Shown piece by piece: positions 23,306 to 30,760 of a DNA stretch of 36,002 nucleotides. Made by a program: the position numbers and the translations under genes. The stretch comes from a virus. The notes below the pieces were generated by a model, which was not told the DNA's origin, searched no databases, and worked only from the letters and a program-made list of their open reading frames with translations. The DNA lies in the IMG/VR virus record IMGVR_UViG_3300032895_000190, positions 1 to 36,002 of that record. The stretch is one strand, 5' to 3'. How positions within the stretch are numbered: position 1 is the first letter of the stretch; every line of letters begins with the position of its first letter.

Positions 23306-24811
23306 TCAAGTGCTCTGCTGGAATTGGATGAGCAGGCCGACGTTGATGACCTGGTCGCTGAAATCGAGCGGCAGATACATTAGCACCTGCCCCTTGGTCC
23401 CCGGCCCCGCGGTGGCGTTCTGTGCAAAGGTCTGCACGTTCTGCACGATGAAGATGCTCGCCAGGTAGGCATAGACCGCGATCACCGCCCCCAGTATCGC
23501 GTTCGGCGTGGTGGCGGGCGAACCGGGCGGGATCAGCGTCCCGTTGCTCACCAGGATCTTGCCCGGAGCGATGAATTGGCTGGTGATCTGATCGGCAATA
23601 TAGCGCGCCGCGTACATCGCCTGGAACATGATGTTGGTGTTCAGATACGAATTGTCCGGCTGGCCGCTCGCGTTGCTCTGGTACGTGGTGATCGACCGGT
23701 CGATCCGGCACACCCCGGCTGAATCCACCGTGAACGTGCTGATGCCATCGAACAGCAGGGTGTTGCGCTCCGCCGGCGTGTCCTGCGAGGCGATCGGCGG
23801 CGGCAGCAGGTTCAGCACCTGCGTCGCAAGCCCCTGCGCCGGGTTGACGCGCAGCCGGATGACATGCGCGGCGCACCAGTCGGACGCCTCCAGCCACGCC
23901 GGCGTCGGGCTGTTGTAGAACCCCAGGATGCTCGCGTGCTGGTCGTTGCGCCCCGTGCCGAAGGTCGTCCGCGCGCTGAAGGTGCCGCGCCAGGCCGAGA
24001 ACACGTGCCCGTACAGCATCGTCTCCGCCGCCCAGCGGCCCGACGCATCGGAGAGGAACGTCTGCAACGCATTGAGGCTGGTCGTGTCGGTGTACGGCAG
24101 GTCGATATAGTCGAAGAGCTGGACGCCCAGGTTCGACAGCAGCGTGGTCAGGGTCGGGTTGGTCGCGCCGCCGGAGAAGGCGGTGATCGTGTAACCCACG
24201 CCCGGCGGTACGACCTCGCCGTTCTGCGCGCCGCGATAGGCGAACCGGATGTCGATGTCGTTGAGCGCGAGGCCCTTGTGCAGCGCGGTCAGATCGACCT
24301 GGTTGGCGTTCGTCCCGTCAACCGCGGCCGTGCATGCAACGCCGGCCGAGGCCGCGATCGCGGTAACCGTGTTGGTCGCGATGATTGACGCGGTGTCGCC
24401 GCTGTTCACCGCGACCGGGATCGACACGCCCATCAGATACAGCGGCAGCGTGCCGGCGGCGGTAGCCGGGCCGGTGAAGCTGATGCTGCCGGTCGCGGCG
24501 GTGCCGCCGCTCGCGTCTGCCAGCGGGCCGAGCCAGACCTCGCCGAACGGGTCCATCGCGCGGTAGGCGGCGTATTTCAGCGCCAGCATCGAGTTCAGTC
24601 CGCACAGGCCGTTGACCTGGGTCTGGCTGTACGCCTGCACCGCGATGTTCGGCGTTGCGGTGCCCGCGCTGGTGATCTGGCCGATCAGCAGTGCGCGCGC
24701 ATTCTGCGTCGCGGTGTTGGCCTGGCTGGGGTCGAACTCGGCATTGACGCCGGACGGGCGCCAGTACTGCCATGGGAAATACTTGAAGGCGAGCGAGGCG
24801 CTGTAGCTCAC
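23306..24811 (-). CDS. contractile tail sheath protein (Mu gpL-like)
   Basis: 501 residues. It opens MSYSASLAFKYFPWQYWRPSGVNAEFDPSQA and contains NARALLIGQ, GEVWLGPLAD and the long insert typical of gpL. The C-terminal part QVLNLLPPPIASQDTPAERNTLLFDGISTFTVD...GVCRIDRSITTYQ and the ending LPLDFSDQVINVGLLIQFQQ are the conserved sheath C-terminus that mediates subunit linking. The GTG start overlaps the stop of the DUF2635 gene (GTGA). It makes the phage a contractile-tailed (myovirus) type. Confidence 0.95.
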   Translation of the reverse strand: MSYSASLAFKYFPWQYWRPSGVNAEFDPSQANTATQNARALLIGQITSAGTATPNIAVQAYSQTQVNGLCGLNSMLALKYAAYRAMDPFGEVWLGPLADASGGTAATGSISFTGPATAAGTLPLYLMGVSIPVAVNSGDTASIIATNTVTAIAASAGVACTAAVDGTNANQVDLTALHKGLALNDIDIRFAYRGAQNGEVVPPGVGYTITAFSGGATNPTLTTLLSNLGVQLFDYIDLPYTDTTSLNALQTFLSDASGRWAAETMLYGHVFSAWRGTFSARTTFGTGRNDQHASILGFYNSPTPAWLEASDWCAAHVIRLRVNPAQGLATQVLNLLPPPIASQDTPAERNTLLFDGISTFTVDSAGVCRIDRSITTYQSNASGQPDNSYLNTNIMFQAMYAARYIADQITSQFIAPGKILVSNGTLIPPGSPATTPNAILGAVIAVYAYLASIFIVQNVQTFAQNATAGPGTKGQVLMYLPLDFSDQVINVGLLIQFQQST

Positions 24812-25233
24812 GGCTTGGTCTCCGCGTGGTGCGTGTCGTCGGGCGATTGACCCGGGGGTTCGTCACGGGTGAGAAGCGGCGCCGCAGGGTCCGGCTCATG
24901 TTCGGCCGCGGTCAGTGGAAGCGGCTCGGCGGCAAGATGTTCGAGTTGGTCGGTGGCTGGCGACGGGTGCCACTCGAATGCATCCGCCGCCGCCCGCGCG
25001 GCGGCATAGTCGATCATCGACGGAACCACGGCGTCGGAGAGAGGCGGCTGAGGCGGGGGCGAAGGCGGGGCCGGTGGGTCGGCCAGCACCACGTCGCCAT
25101 CGCGGACGCGGCGGTGCCAGAAGGTTACCTCGGGAACATCCTCGCCCTGCGGTGACAACAAGCGCTTGTTCGGCCCGCGCACGATCAAGGGGATGGTGGG
25201 ATCATCCTGCCGAAGTCCCGGTTTGACGAGCAT
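24808..25233 (-). CDS. DUF2635 phage protein (Mu gp38-like)
   Basis: 141 residues from the ATG at 25233, which has GAGGA seven bases upstream. The first 60 residues, MLVKPGLRQDDP ... LLSPQGEDVPEVTFWHRRVRDGDVV, match the short DUF2635 family found just before the sheath gene in Mu-like phages. The rest is a Pro/Ala/Glu-rich tail not normally present. The upstream in-frame extension to 25431 lacks a good start. It is the first phage gene after the 25563-28384 cargo insertion, so the insertion separates it from the preceding tail genes. Its function is unknown even in Mu. Confidence 0.82.
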   Translation of the reverse strand: MLVKPGLRQDDPTIPLIVRGPNKRLLSPQGEDVPEVTFWHRRVRDGDVVLADPPAPPSPPPQPPLSDAVVPSMIDYAAARAAADAFEWHPSPATDQLEHLAAEPLPLTAAEHEPDPAAPLLTRDEPPGQSPDDTHHAETKP

Positions 25234-25562
25234 TGCTTCCTCGGAGTGTAAGAGTTGCCTGCGGAGGCTGGCTGGGCGGTTACGGCCGGAAGCGACCCGA
25301 CGCGAACATTCGGCGCCCGGGGTTGCTAGGAGCTTGGATCCCGTATTCCGGCCCAAAAAGGCATGAACAGACTTGACGGGACTTGAACTGCCAAGATTGG
25401 CACTGCTCGATGCAACTAATGTGGGCGACAATGCTGATATTAGTCACAGATTCCAACAGTAAGATGTGAAGAACTGGCCCTGCGCACCGATGCAGCCGCC
25501 ACTAGTCAGCAAGAAGCCCGCGGCCCGGCCGGTCGGTAGAACGCCACTGGATCTATGAAAAC
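25234..25562. other. intergenic stretch between DUF2635 gene and XRE gene
   Basis: About 330 bases without a gene. It contains a perfect 6-base-arm palindrome TGCCAA-GA-TTGGCA at 25389-25402, which could be an operator. Base composition changes from GC-rich near the phage gene to AT-richer toward 25450, so a cargo boundary may lie here. No terminal inverted repeats or duplicated target were seen. Confidence 0.45.
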
Positions 25563-26897
25563 TCAAAGCTTTGGCTGATCCGGTTCCTTGGACTCTATAG
25601 ACATTGCAACCTCATCATGCATATTTTTCGTTTGTAAAGACAGATCGTTCAACAATTCCGTAAACCCGTCGCGATGACAAGATTCGATCGCGAGGCGATA
25701 TTCGTCGTCGAGCACTATGGAGTCCGGAACGGAATCCCTTATTGCGACGAGCTGCATTAAGTTGGTCCGCATAGCATCTATTGCGCAACGATATTCCTGA
25801 CCACTCTTCGCAATAATCGCAAGCGATGCCGCTGTATGCGCAAGCCACTCCTTTTCTTTGCGTCCTGGGATTAAATTACAAGAACCGGCTGCCTGTATAC
25901 GATCTCGAAGCCTCACTATCCGGTCGGCAACAGACCCGGCCGTCGTTAGACCGCGGCGATAAGCAATCGCGTGAGCACCCGTTTCCTCAACCTCAATGTT
26001 CAACTCTGGGCCGACTGCATCAAAAGATCTAGTCAGCTCTCTGCAGTACTTCGGCACGCATAAGAGCCGCTTATCCCCAACGACTCCCTCGTGATGAGCC
26101 AGTATTTTGATGGAAGCAACTATGTAGTGATGAGGGATCACGACCTCCTGCACTACCGGGTCAAAGCCCGGGTCTCCGTCGTCCCGTAGGCTGCTCAGAG
26201 GGTATTCTTGCGTGGAGCCAGGAAGGAGCACTGGTCGCTGCAGTTTAGTCCTCTCAATTTCAGTAAACATTTTATAGGCGTTCCGCGCCAAGGCGATGCG
26301 TTCGTTCGCATCCTTTGATATCGACAAGATCGCGAGATCAATCCGCCCCAATACCCAGCGGGCTGCCATGCTCTCAGGTTCTGCCTTCCCCGCCAGGCTC
26401 CTCGTGTGAGTAAGCTTGTCTCTATGCACCTTGCAGGCGTTCGGCCCTAATTTAAGCAGCGCATATGCCAAAATTATGCTTGCGTAGCTACCGTTGTCGC
26501 TGCCGTCGTATAAAGCGTCGTCCTCCACCCTTACCAGTTGCGCAAGACGGCGATCATTCATTCGGAACGTAGGTACACGGACTGCATTTTGGAGAAACTC
26601 TATCCGTGGTTCTAACCGCCTCGGCTCGTCAGGCGCCGCCAAATCAGTGCTGTCGTGACCGTCGCAGCCCGTACGCTCGCCAAAGTTCCAAAAGGCTGAT
26701 GATTGCACCGACAAGGCGCTCGCAATTCTGTTTAGGGTCACGTTACGCGGATCTTTGGTGTTACCCTGTTCAAGAGCTTGCAACGTATTCAAACTGACTT
26801 TTGCCTTGTCGGCAAGCTCCGCCTGGGTAAGGCGACGTTGCCCCCGCAACTCTTTCACCCTCAGTCCATGTTCTCGATTCCAAGGCGTGCCTGTCAT
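25563..26897 (-). CDS. XRE-family transcriptional regulator with long helical C-terminus
   Basis: 444 residues from the ATG at 26897; a TTG at 26933 would add 12. Residues about 10-72 are a Cro/C1-type helix-turn-helix (LRVKELRGQRRLTQAELADKAKVSLNTLQALEQGN, then NVTLNRIASAL). The following 370 residues are helical with no recognised domain; segments such as ESMAARWVLGRIDLAILSISKDANERIALARNAYKMF resemble a TPR-like repeat scaffold. It is transcribed divergently from two unknown genes at 27363-28384 and probably regulates them. The gene is markedly AT-richer than the surrounding phage genes and uses many A/T-ending codons, a sign of separate origin. DNA binding is well supported; the sensory role of the C-terminus is inferred. 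Confidence 0.8.
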   Translation of the reverse strand: MTGTPWNREHGLRVKELRGQRRLTQAELADKAKVSLNTLQALEQGNTKDPRNVTLNRIASALSVQSSAFWNFGERTGCDGHDSTDLAAPDEPRRLEPRIEFLQNAVRVPTFRMNDRRLAQLVRVEDDALYDGSDNGSYASIILAYALLKLGPNACKVHRDKLTHTRSLAGKAEPESMAARWVLGRIDLAILSISKDANERIALARNAYKMFTEIERTKLQRPVLLPGSTQEYPLSSLRDDGDPGFDPVVQEVVIPHHYIVASIKILAHHEGVVGDKRLLCVPKYCRELTRSFDAVGPELNIEVEETGAHAIAYRRGLTTAGSVADRIVRLRDRIQAAGSCNLIPGRKEKEWLAHTAASLAIIAKSGQEYRCAIDAMRTNLMQLVAIRDSVPDSIVLDDEYRLAIESCHRDGFTELLNDLSLQTKNMHDEVAMSIESKEPDQPKL

Positions 26898-27362
26898 TTT
26901 GGGTAGCCTTCTGGGGGGTAAATTGGGGACCAAATCGGGCTGGTGTGCGGGGGCCGCGGCAAGGCATTTTTGCGCTCGTCGCAGTAAGAGAGCGTCACGT
27001 ACAGCCTGATAGCTTTGTCCCCCGCCAGCATCCGCTATCCACGCTTCCTGAAGCTCGCCGTAGATCCTCCTATGGCTGCTCCAGCATAGGCGTACTGGCG
27101 GTGGATGACAACATCGCGCCCGGATTCGTGCGGCGCTTACGCCGATTGGCCGCGCGTCGAATGGATGTCGAGTTCGGGGTCTAAGGCGAGGTCGCAGCCC
27201 TCCAGTTGAGGGAATTTAGGTCAACGTCGAGGGGCTAACCGCAATGCACTCCGGAATAATTCACAGAACGGCTAGCCGCTTATCAACGGGTGCCGACGCG
27301 TTTGGCCCTTTTTTGACGCCTTCAGAAATTCTTGGCGACAGTCAGCTATGTCGGAGGCACAC
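26898..27362. other. divergent intergenic region between XRE gene and unknown operon
   Basis: About 465 bases. A frame at 26945-27184 on plus ends in protein-like residues (VRRLRRLAARRMDVEF) but has no family match and is probably chance or a remnant. The region holds a GGCTAGCC palindrome near 27272 and AT-rich tracts (TTTTTTGACG near 27310). It should contain both divergent promoters and the operator of the XRE protein, but no site is clear enough to call. Confidence 0.4.
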
Positions 27363-27791
27363 ATGAGGACATTGGCTCTTCCCCCACCTGAGCTACTCGA
27401 TCATCAGACGCATATACAAGATCAGGACATTACCTCAGCGTCGCTGGCTTTCCTGGGTACCACTTCTTGGAACCTTGCGGATTTGCGGAAGGCAAGTGGT
27501 GACTTAGAAGGTAGGCGCTGGACACTATCGGACGTCCCGGACGGACGCCCCTACCAACACCGAGAGACAGCTAAAAATAGGGAGTATGACGAGTACTTTC
27601 TGATCACGCGTGTGGCTAGAAGCTCGCCTGGCTCAGTTCTTGCGGCAGCGCTGCTTACTGTCACCTCAATCGCCAGCGAGAACGCGACTCTCGGGCATAG
27701 TCTTTCTCCTTGGGAGGAACGCCAAATAATTCTAGCACTCAAAGCAGGCCTAAGGCTGCTGCTACCGAGTGAAGTCGTTGGGAGGCAATAA
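27363..27791 (+). CDS. unknown small protein of the XRE-linked operon
   Basis: 142 residues from the ATG at 27363, chosen because GGAGG lies six bases upstream; an ATG at 27348 is possible. I do not recognise it. It is a soluble mixed alpha/beta sequence: an N-terminal part with LPPPELLDHQTHIQDQDITSA, a charged centre (RPYQHRETAKNREYDEYFLITRV) and a helical C-terminus (GSVLAAALLTVTSIASENATLG; EERQIILALKAGLRLLLP). No membrane segment is convincing and no catalytic motif is visible. The stop overlaps the next start (TAATG), so the two are co-translated. Codons are AT-richer than in the phage genes. Confidence 0.65.
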   Translation: MRTLALPPPELLDHQTHIQDQDITSASLAFLGTTSWNLADLRKASGDLEGRRWTLSDVPDGRPYQHRETAKNREYDEYFLITRVARSSPGSVLAAALLTVTSIASENATLGHSLSPWEERQIILALKAGLRLLLPSEVVGRQ

Positions 27792-28384
27792 TGGACGCTG
27801 CCGCTGAAACCGGTCTCACCCATCCTTATCGGGGAAATCCCCTAGTTCGCTGGAAAGTGAACCACCAGCTTTTTTTCGTGTGCATACAATTGTTAATTGT
27901 CAATCTATCACGTTTGGAAGTAGCTATAAAGGACGAAGATCGGTGCGCTATCCTACTTGGCCTTCATCGGCTCACGGAGCTTCTCCACGGCTCGGCAGTA
28001 GCGATGAAGCTGGCGGCGGATTTTAGTCGTGCTAGCTACGAAAACGTGGTGCGCCTTGATATGAGTGGCCAAGACCCTGGCTTCAGCGGGGCATTCTCAG
28101 CTGACCACGCGCACATGTTGCGCCGACTGCCGGTGCTCAAAGCAGTACCAAGTTTTGCTTTCGATGAATACAGCAACTTTCTGACCGCCATTGATGCCAC
28201 TTATCGTGCACATGCAAATGTTTGCGAGGCGGCCGTGGGCGGAGCCGCACCGAGCTTGGCACAGGGTTCGACGACAATATTAACCACGGAAGCTACGGCG
28301 GCTTCGCAGCTTCGAGGCACTCTTCGGAGACGTACTCTAGAACGGGCGGGCTGCCCAGTTTCAGGCGTCAATCTGCAGAGGTAA
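27791..28384 (+). CDS. unknown helical protein, faint tryptophan-dioxygenase/PrnB-like pattern
   Basis: 197 residues; GGGAGG precedes the ATG, which overlaps the upstream stop. It is mostly helical, with HQLFFVCIQLLIVNLSRLEVAI near the start and LHRLTELLHGSAVAMKLAADFSRASYENVVRLDM in the middle, then PGFSGAFSADHAHML and FLTAIDATYRAHANVCEAAVGG. The spacing of RASYENVVRLDM, PGFSG and DH recalls heme-dependent tryptophan 2,3-dioxygenase/PrnB-like proteins, but this is impressionistic and the protein is shorter than those enzymes. The last 40 residues are Thr/Ala/Arg-rich. Its two-gene operon with the XRE regulator looks like an acquired cargo. Function unknown. Confidence 0.6.
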   Translation: MDAAAETGLTHPYRGNPLVRWKVNHQLFFVCIQLLIVNLSRLEVAIKDEDRCAILLGLHRLTELLHGSAVAMKLAADFSRASYENVVRLDMSGQDPGFSGAFSADHAHMLRRLPVLKAVPSFAFDEYSNFLTAIDATYRAHANVCEAAVGGAAPSLAQGSTTILTTEATAASQLRGTLRRRTLERAGCPVSGVNLQR

Positions 28385-28414
28385 GAATCCATCCAAAGTG
28401 GCTGTGGCCAGCGC

Positions 28415-28669
28415 CTATGGTGCGTGATGCAAGAGGAGGTTGATCAACATCGTAACCAGCGCCCCTGCCAGGCCCGCGCCGCCCGCGATCACGGCCGAGT
28501 CCAGCCGCGACGTGACAGAATTCTGGCCCCTTTCCTGGTTCACCCGCTCGGACAGCGTTTCGACCGTCGCTGCAAGCTTTTCCACCGACCAGGTGACAGT
28601 CAGCAGCAGCGTTTCCACCACTGCCACGCGCTCGCGCATCGAGGCCTCGACGGGACATTCAGCCGTCAT
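28415..28669 (-). CDS. small coiled-coil membrane protein, XhlA/holin-accessory-like
   Basis: 84 residues with a strong AGGAGGG ribosome site before the ATG at 28669. Residues about 10-50 form an amphipathic coiled-coil helix (MRERVAVVETLLLTVTWSVEKLAATVETL), then a polar linker, and residues about 61-80 are one hydrophobic segment (AVIAGGAGLAGALVTMLINLLL). This layout matches phage XhlA-type or Rz-like accessory proteins of lysis modules. It follows the tail-esterase gene by 12 bases on the same strand. No endolysin is adjacent, so the lysis role is uncertain. Confidence 0.6.
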   Translation of the reverse strand: MTAECPVEASMRERVAVVETLLLTVTWSVEKLAATVETLSERVNQERGQNSVTSRLDSAVIAGGAGLAGALVTMLINLLLHHAP

Positions 28670-28681
28670 GCGGCCCTCCTG

Positions 28682-30760
28682 TTATGTTGGGCCATCGCTG
28701 AGCTGGATCGGCGTGTTCGTCGCCTGCACCGGCAAGTTCCAGTCCCAGCCGCTGCCGAGGTCCGCGCCGATGTCCCACCCCGCCGGCCGCTCCACCGACG
28801 CCGCGTTGTCGGTCACCGCATTGCCGCGATAAATCCAGGTGTTGCCATAGGGGTAGAACAGCAGGCACCCCGAGCTGGCCGAGGTCAGCGCGGATCCAAG
28901 CGTCACCTGCAGATGCGTCGCATCCACCCGCGCGCACGCTGTCGCTGTTCGGACGGTTCCCGGCACCGCCTCCGACCCGCCATCCATCACCGCCCAGCCG
29001 ACCCCGTTCACCGCTTGCAGCGGCACGATCAGGTCGGTCCCCGCGTCGTGCGCCACGGTGACGATGATCACGGTGTCGCTCTGCCGGTAGGCGTGCGTGA
29101 TCGTCGGCCCGACGCTCGGCATCCCAGGCGGTATCGTGGTGATGCTGTCGCCGCCGCTCGATGCCAGCACCGCCCGCGCGATCGGACCGGCCGCGACCTG
29201 TCCCAGCCGCAGATTGTCGGTCGCGTCCAGGTGGTTGTAGTCGCCCCCGGTCACCAGGCCCGTGTTCGCATCCCAGGTCGCGCCGCGCGGGTTGCTGTCG
29301 GCCGTCAGGGGCATCGCGCACACCGCGTTCTGAGCCGCCAGCAGCGACACCGCCGGCATCGCGTTGCGGATCATCAGGATGCCGGGGGACGTCCAGAACG
29401 CGATCGGGTCCCACCAGGCCAGCGGCAGCGACGCGGCCGAGCGGCCGAGCATGCCACGCACCAGCGCCATAAAATTCTGTGCACCGGCCTGCCAGAACGC
29501 GCCCTCGCCGTATGCGCGCGTGCTGTCGCTTTCGAACCACGGCCATACGATCGCCGCGATGTCCCCCAGGTCGGCCGCGGACCACGCGGCGAGATACGCC
29601 TCGACCGCGAGGCCGTCCGCGCCGAGGCCCCAGTCGCCCGGATTGGAGCCGTCTCCCGGGTCCGCCAGGAAGTTGCCGGGGATGTAGACGCCGCCCGTGC
29701 CCGGCGGCTGGCGCACGTTGTAGATGCCGTGGCCGCCGATCGCGGTGTAGGCCGCGCTGCCCTGGCCGCCGATCACGCCGTAGCTGGCCGCGCCCAGGTG
29801 CCAGGCTAGGCCCTGCGCGCACAGGTTCCACGCCCCATCCGCCAGCGAGTTGACCGCGTTGCTCTGGCCGATCACCAGCAGGTTCACGCCGCGCCGCGCG
29901 CCGCACAGCCACCGCGCCGAGGCGGTGATCAGCGTGGTCACCTCCGCCGATGACAGCGCGCGCTCCCAGGTCGCCGCCTCGTTGAACCAGCACTGCGCCG
30001 ATCCCTGCGCGGTCGTATCGGACAGGACGGTGAGGGTGCCGGGGTTGCTGGCGGGCAGCGGGTTCGCGACGGCGCTCGCCACCTTCACGCCGTCGAGCCA
30101 GGCGTCCACGCCCGTCCCCGCGGTGTAGCGCAGGATGACGTTGTGGGTGTGCCGGCGTTCCATCGTGACCGACAACACGGTCTGCGCCGTGCCGGGGAAC
30201 AGTACCAGGCGGCCGGCGACGACGCTGTCCAGCGCCAGCACCACGGTTGAGCCGATGGTCAGCAGCGCCACCGGATCGGCGTCGTAGCTCGTGCCGGCGC
30301 GCAGGTTCGGGCGCGTCCAAACCAGGTACCTGGTCCAGGAACTGCCCGACCCCATCGACAGCCCGTTCACGGCGAACCCGACGCGCGGATCGAGCAATGG
30401 CGCCAGGCCCGCGCCGGCCGGCATTGCGGTCGGGAGGCCCGCCCCGCCCAACAGGCCGTTGATGCGCGGCGCGGCCTGCACGGGCAGGCTGGGCACCATC
30501 GCGCGGCCCGACCCGGAGAGATCGGTCAGCGCGGCCACCGAGCCGCCCGACAGGCTCGCCAGCGGCACGCCGGCCGCGTTCACCATGTTGGCGGGGGCGC
30601 CCGCGTCCCACCAGCCGGACAGCCCCGCGATACTCCCCGGCGTCGCCGAGGTGACCGGCGGAGGGGTTGGCGCTGTGGCGCTGCTCAGCGGTGCCGCCAG
30701 CAATACCTGGCCGGCGCCGAGGCCCAGCGCCGCGCCCGGCCCGGCTTGGAACACACTCAT
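28682..30760 (-). CDS. tail-associated SGNH esterase with LamG-like N-domain
   Basis: 692 residues from the ATG at 30760, which overlaps the fibre stop (ATGA). Residues about 46-283 look like a concanavalin/LamG domain (AGLSGWWDAG ... YTAGTGVDAWLDGVKVAS ... FNEAATWERALSSAEV). Residues about 290-530 carry an SGNH/GDSL or sialate-O-acetylesterase-type core: block I GVNLLVIGQSNAV with Ser300, and block V GGDYNHLDATDN with Asp507 and His510. The last 160 residues are beta-rich. Such tail enzymes deacetylate capsular or O-antigen polysaccharide during adsorption. It is paired with the FN3 fibre upstream and placed between the tail terminator and the sheath, an unusual location for receptor-binding genes in Mu-like phages. 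Confidence 0.8.
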   Translation of the reverse strand: MSVFQAGPGAALGLGAGQVLLAAPLSSATAPTPPPVTSATPGSIAGLSGWWDAGAPANMVNAAGVPLASLSGGSVAALTDLSGSGRAMVPSLPVQAAPRINGLLGGAGLPTAMPAGAGLAPLLDPRVGFAVNGLSMGSGSSWTRYLVWTRPNLRAGTSYDADPVALLTIGSTVVLALDSVVAGRLVLFPGTAQTVLSVTMERRHTHNVILRYTAGTGVDAWLDGVKVASAVANPLPASNPGTLTVLSDTTAQGSAQCWFNEAATWERALSSAEVTTLITASARWLCGARRGVNLLVIGQSNAVNSLADGAWNLCAQGLAWHLGAASYGVIGGQGSAAYTAIGGHGIYNVRQPPGTGGVYIPGNFLADPGDGSNPGDWGLGADGLAVEAYLAAWSAADLGDIAAIVWPWFESDSTRAYGEGAFWQAGAQNFMALVRGMLGRSAASLPLAWWDPIAFWTSPGILMIRNAMPAVSLLAAQNAVCAMPLTADSNPRGATWDANTGLVTGGDYNHLDATDNLRLGQVAAGPIARAVLASSGGDSITTIPPGMPSVGPTITHAYRQSDTVIIVTVAHDAGTDLIVPLQAVNGVGWAVMDGGSEAVPGTVRTATACARVDATHLQVTLGSALTSASSGCLLFYPYGNTWIYRGNAVTDNAASVERPAGWDIGADLGSGWDWNLPVQATNTPIQLSDGPT

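Noticed and set aside
26945-27184. 79-residue plus-strand gene upstream of the unknown operon
   Set aside because: No RBS or known motif; only the last 30 residues look protein-like.
28424-29809. 461-residue plus-strand open frame over the esterase
   Set aside because: Arg/His-rich composition and antisense to an SGNH protein with clear catalytic blocks.
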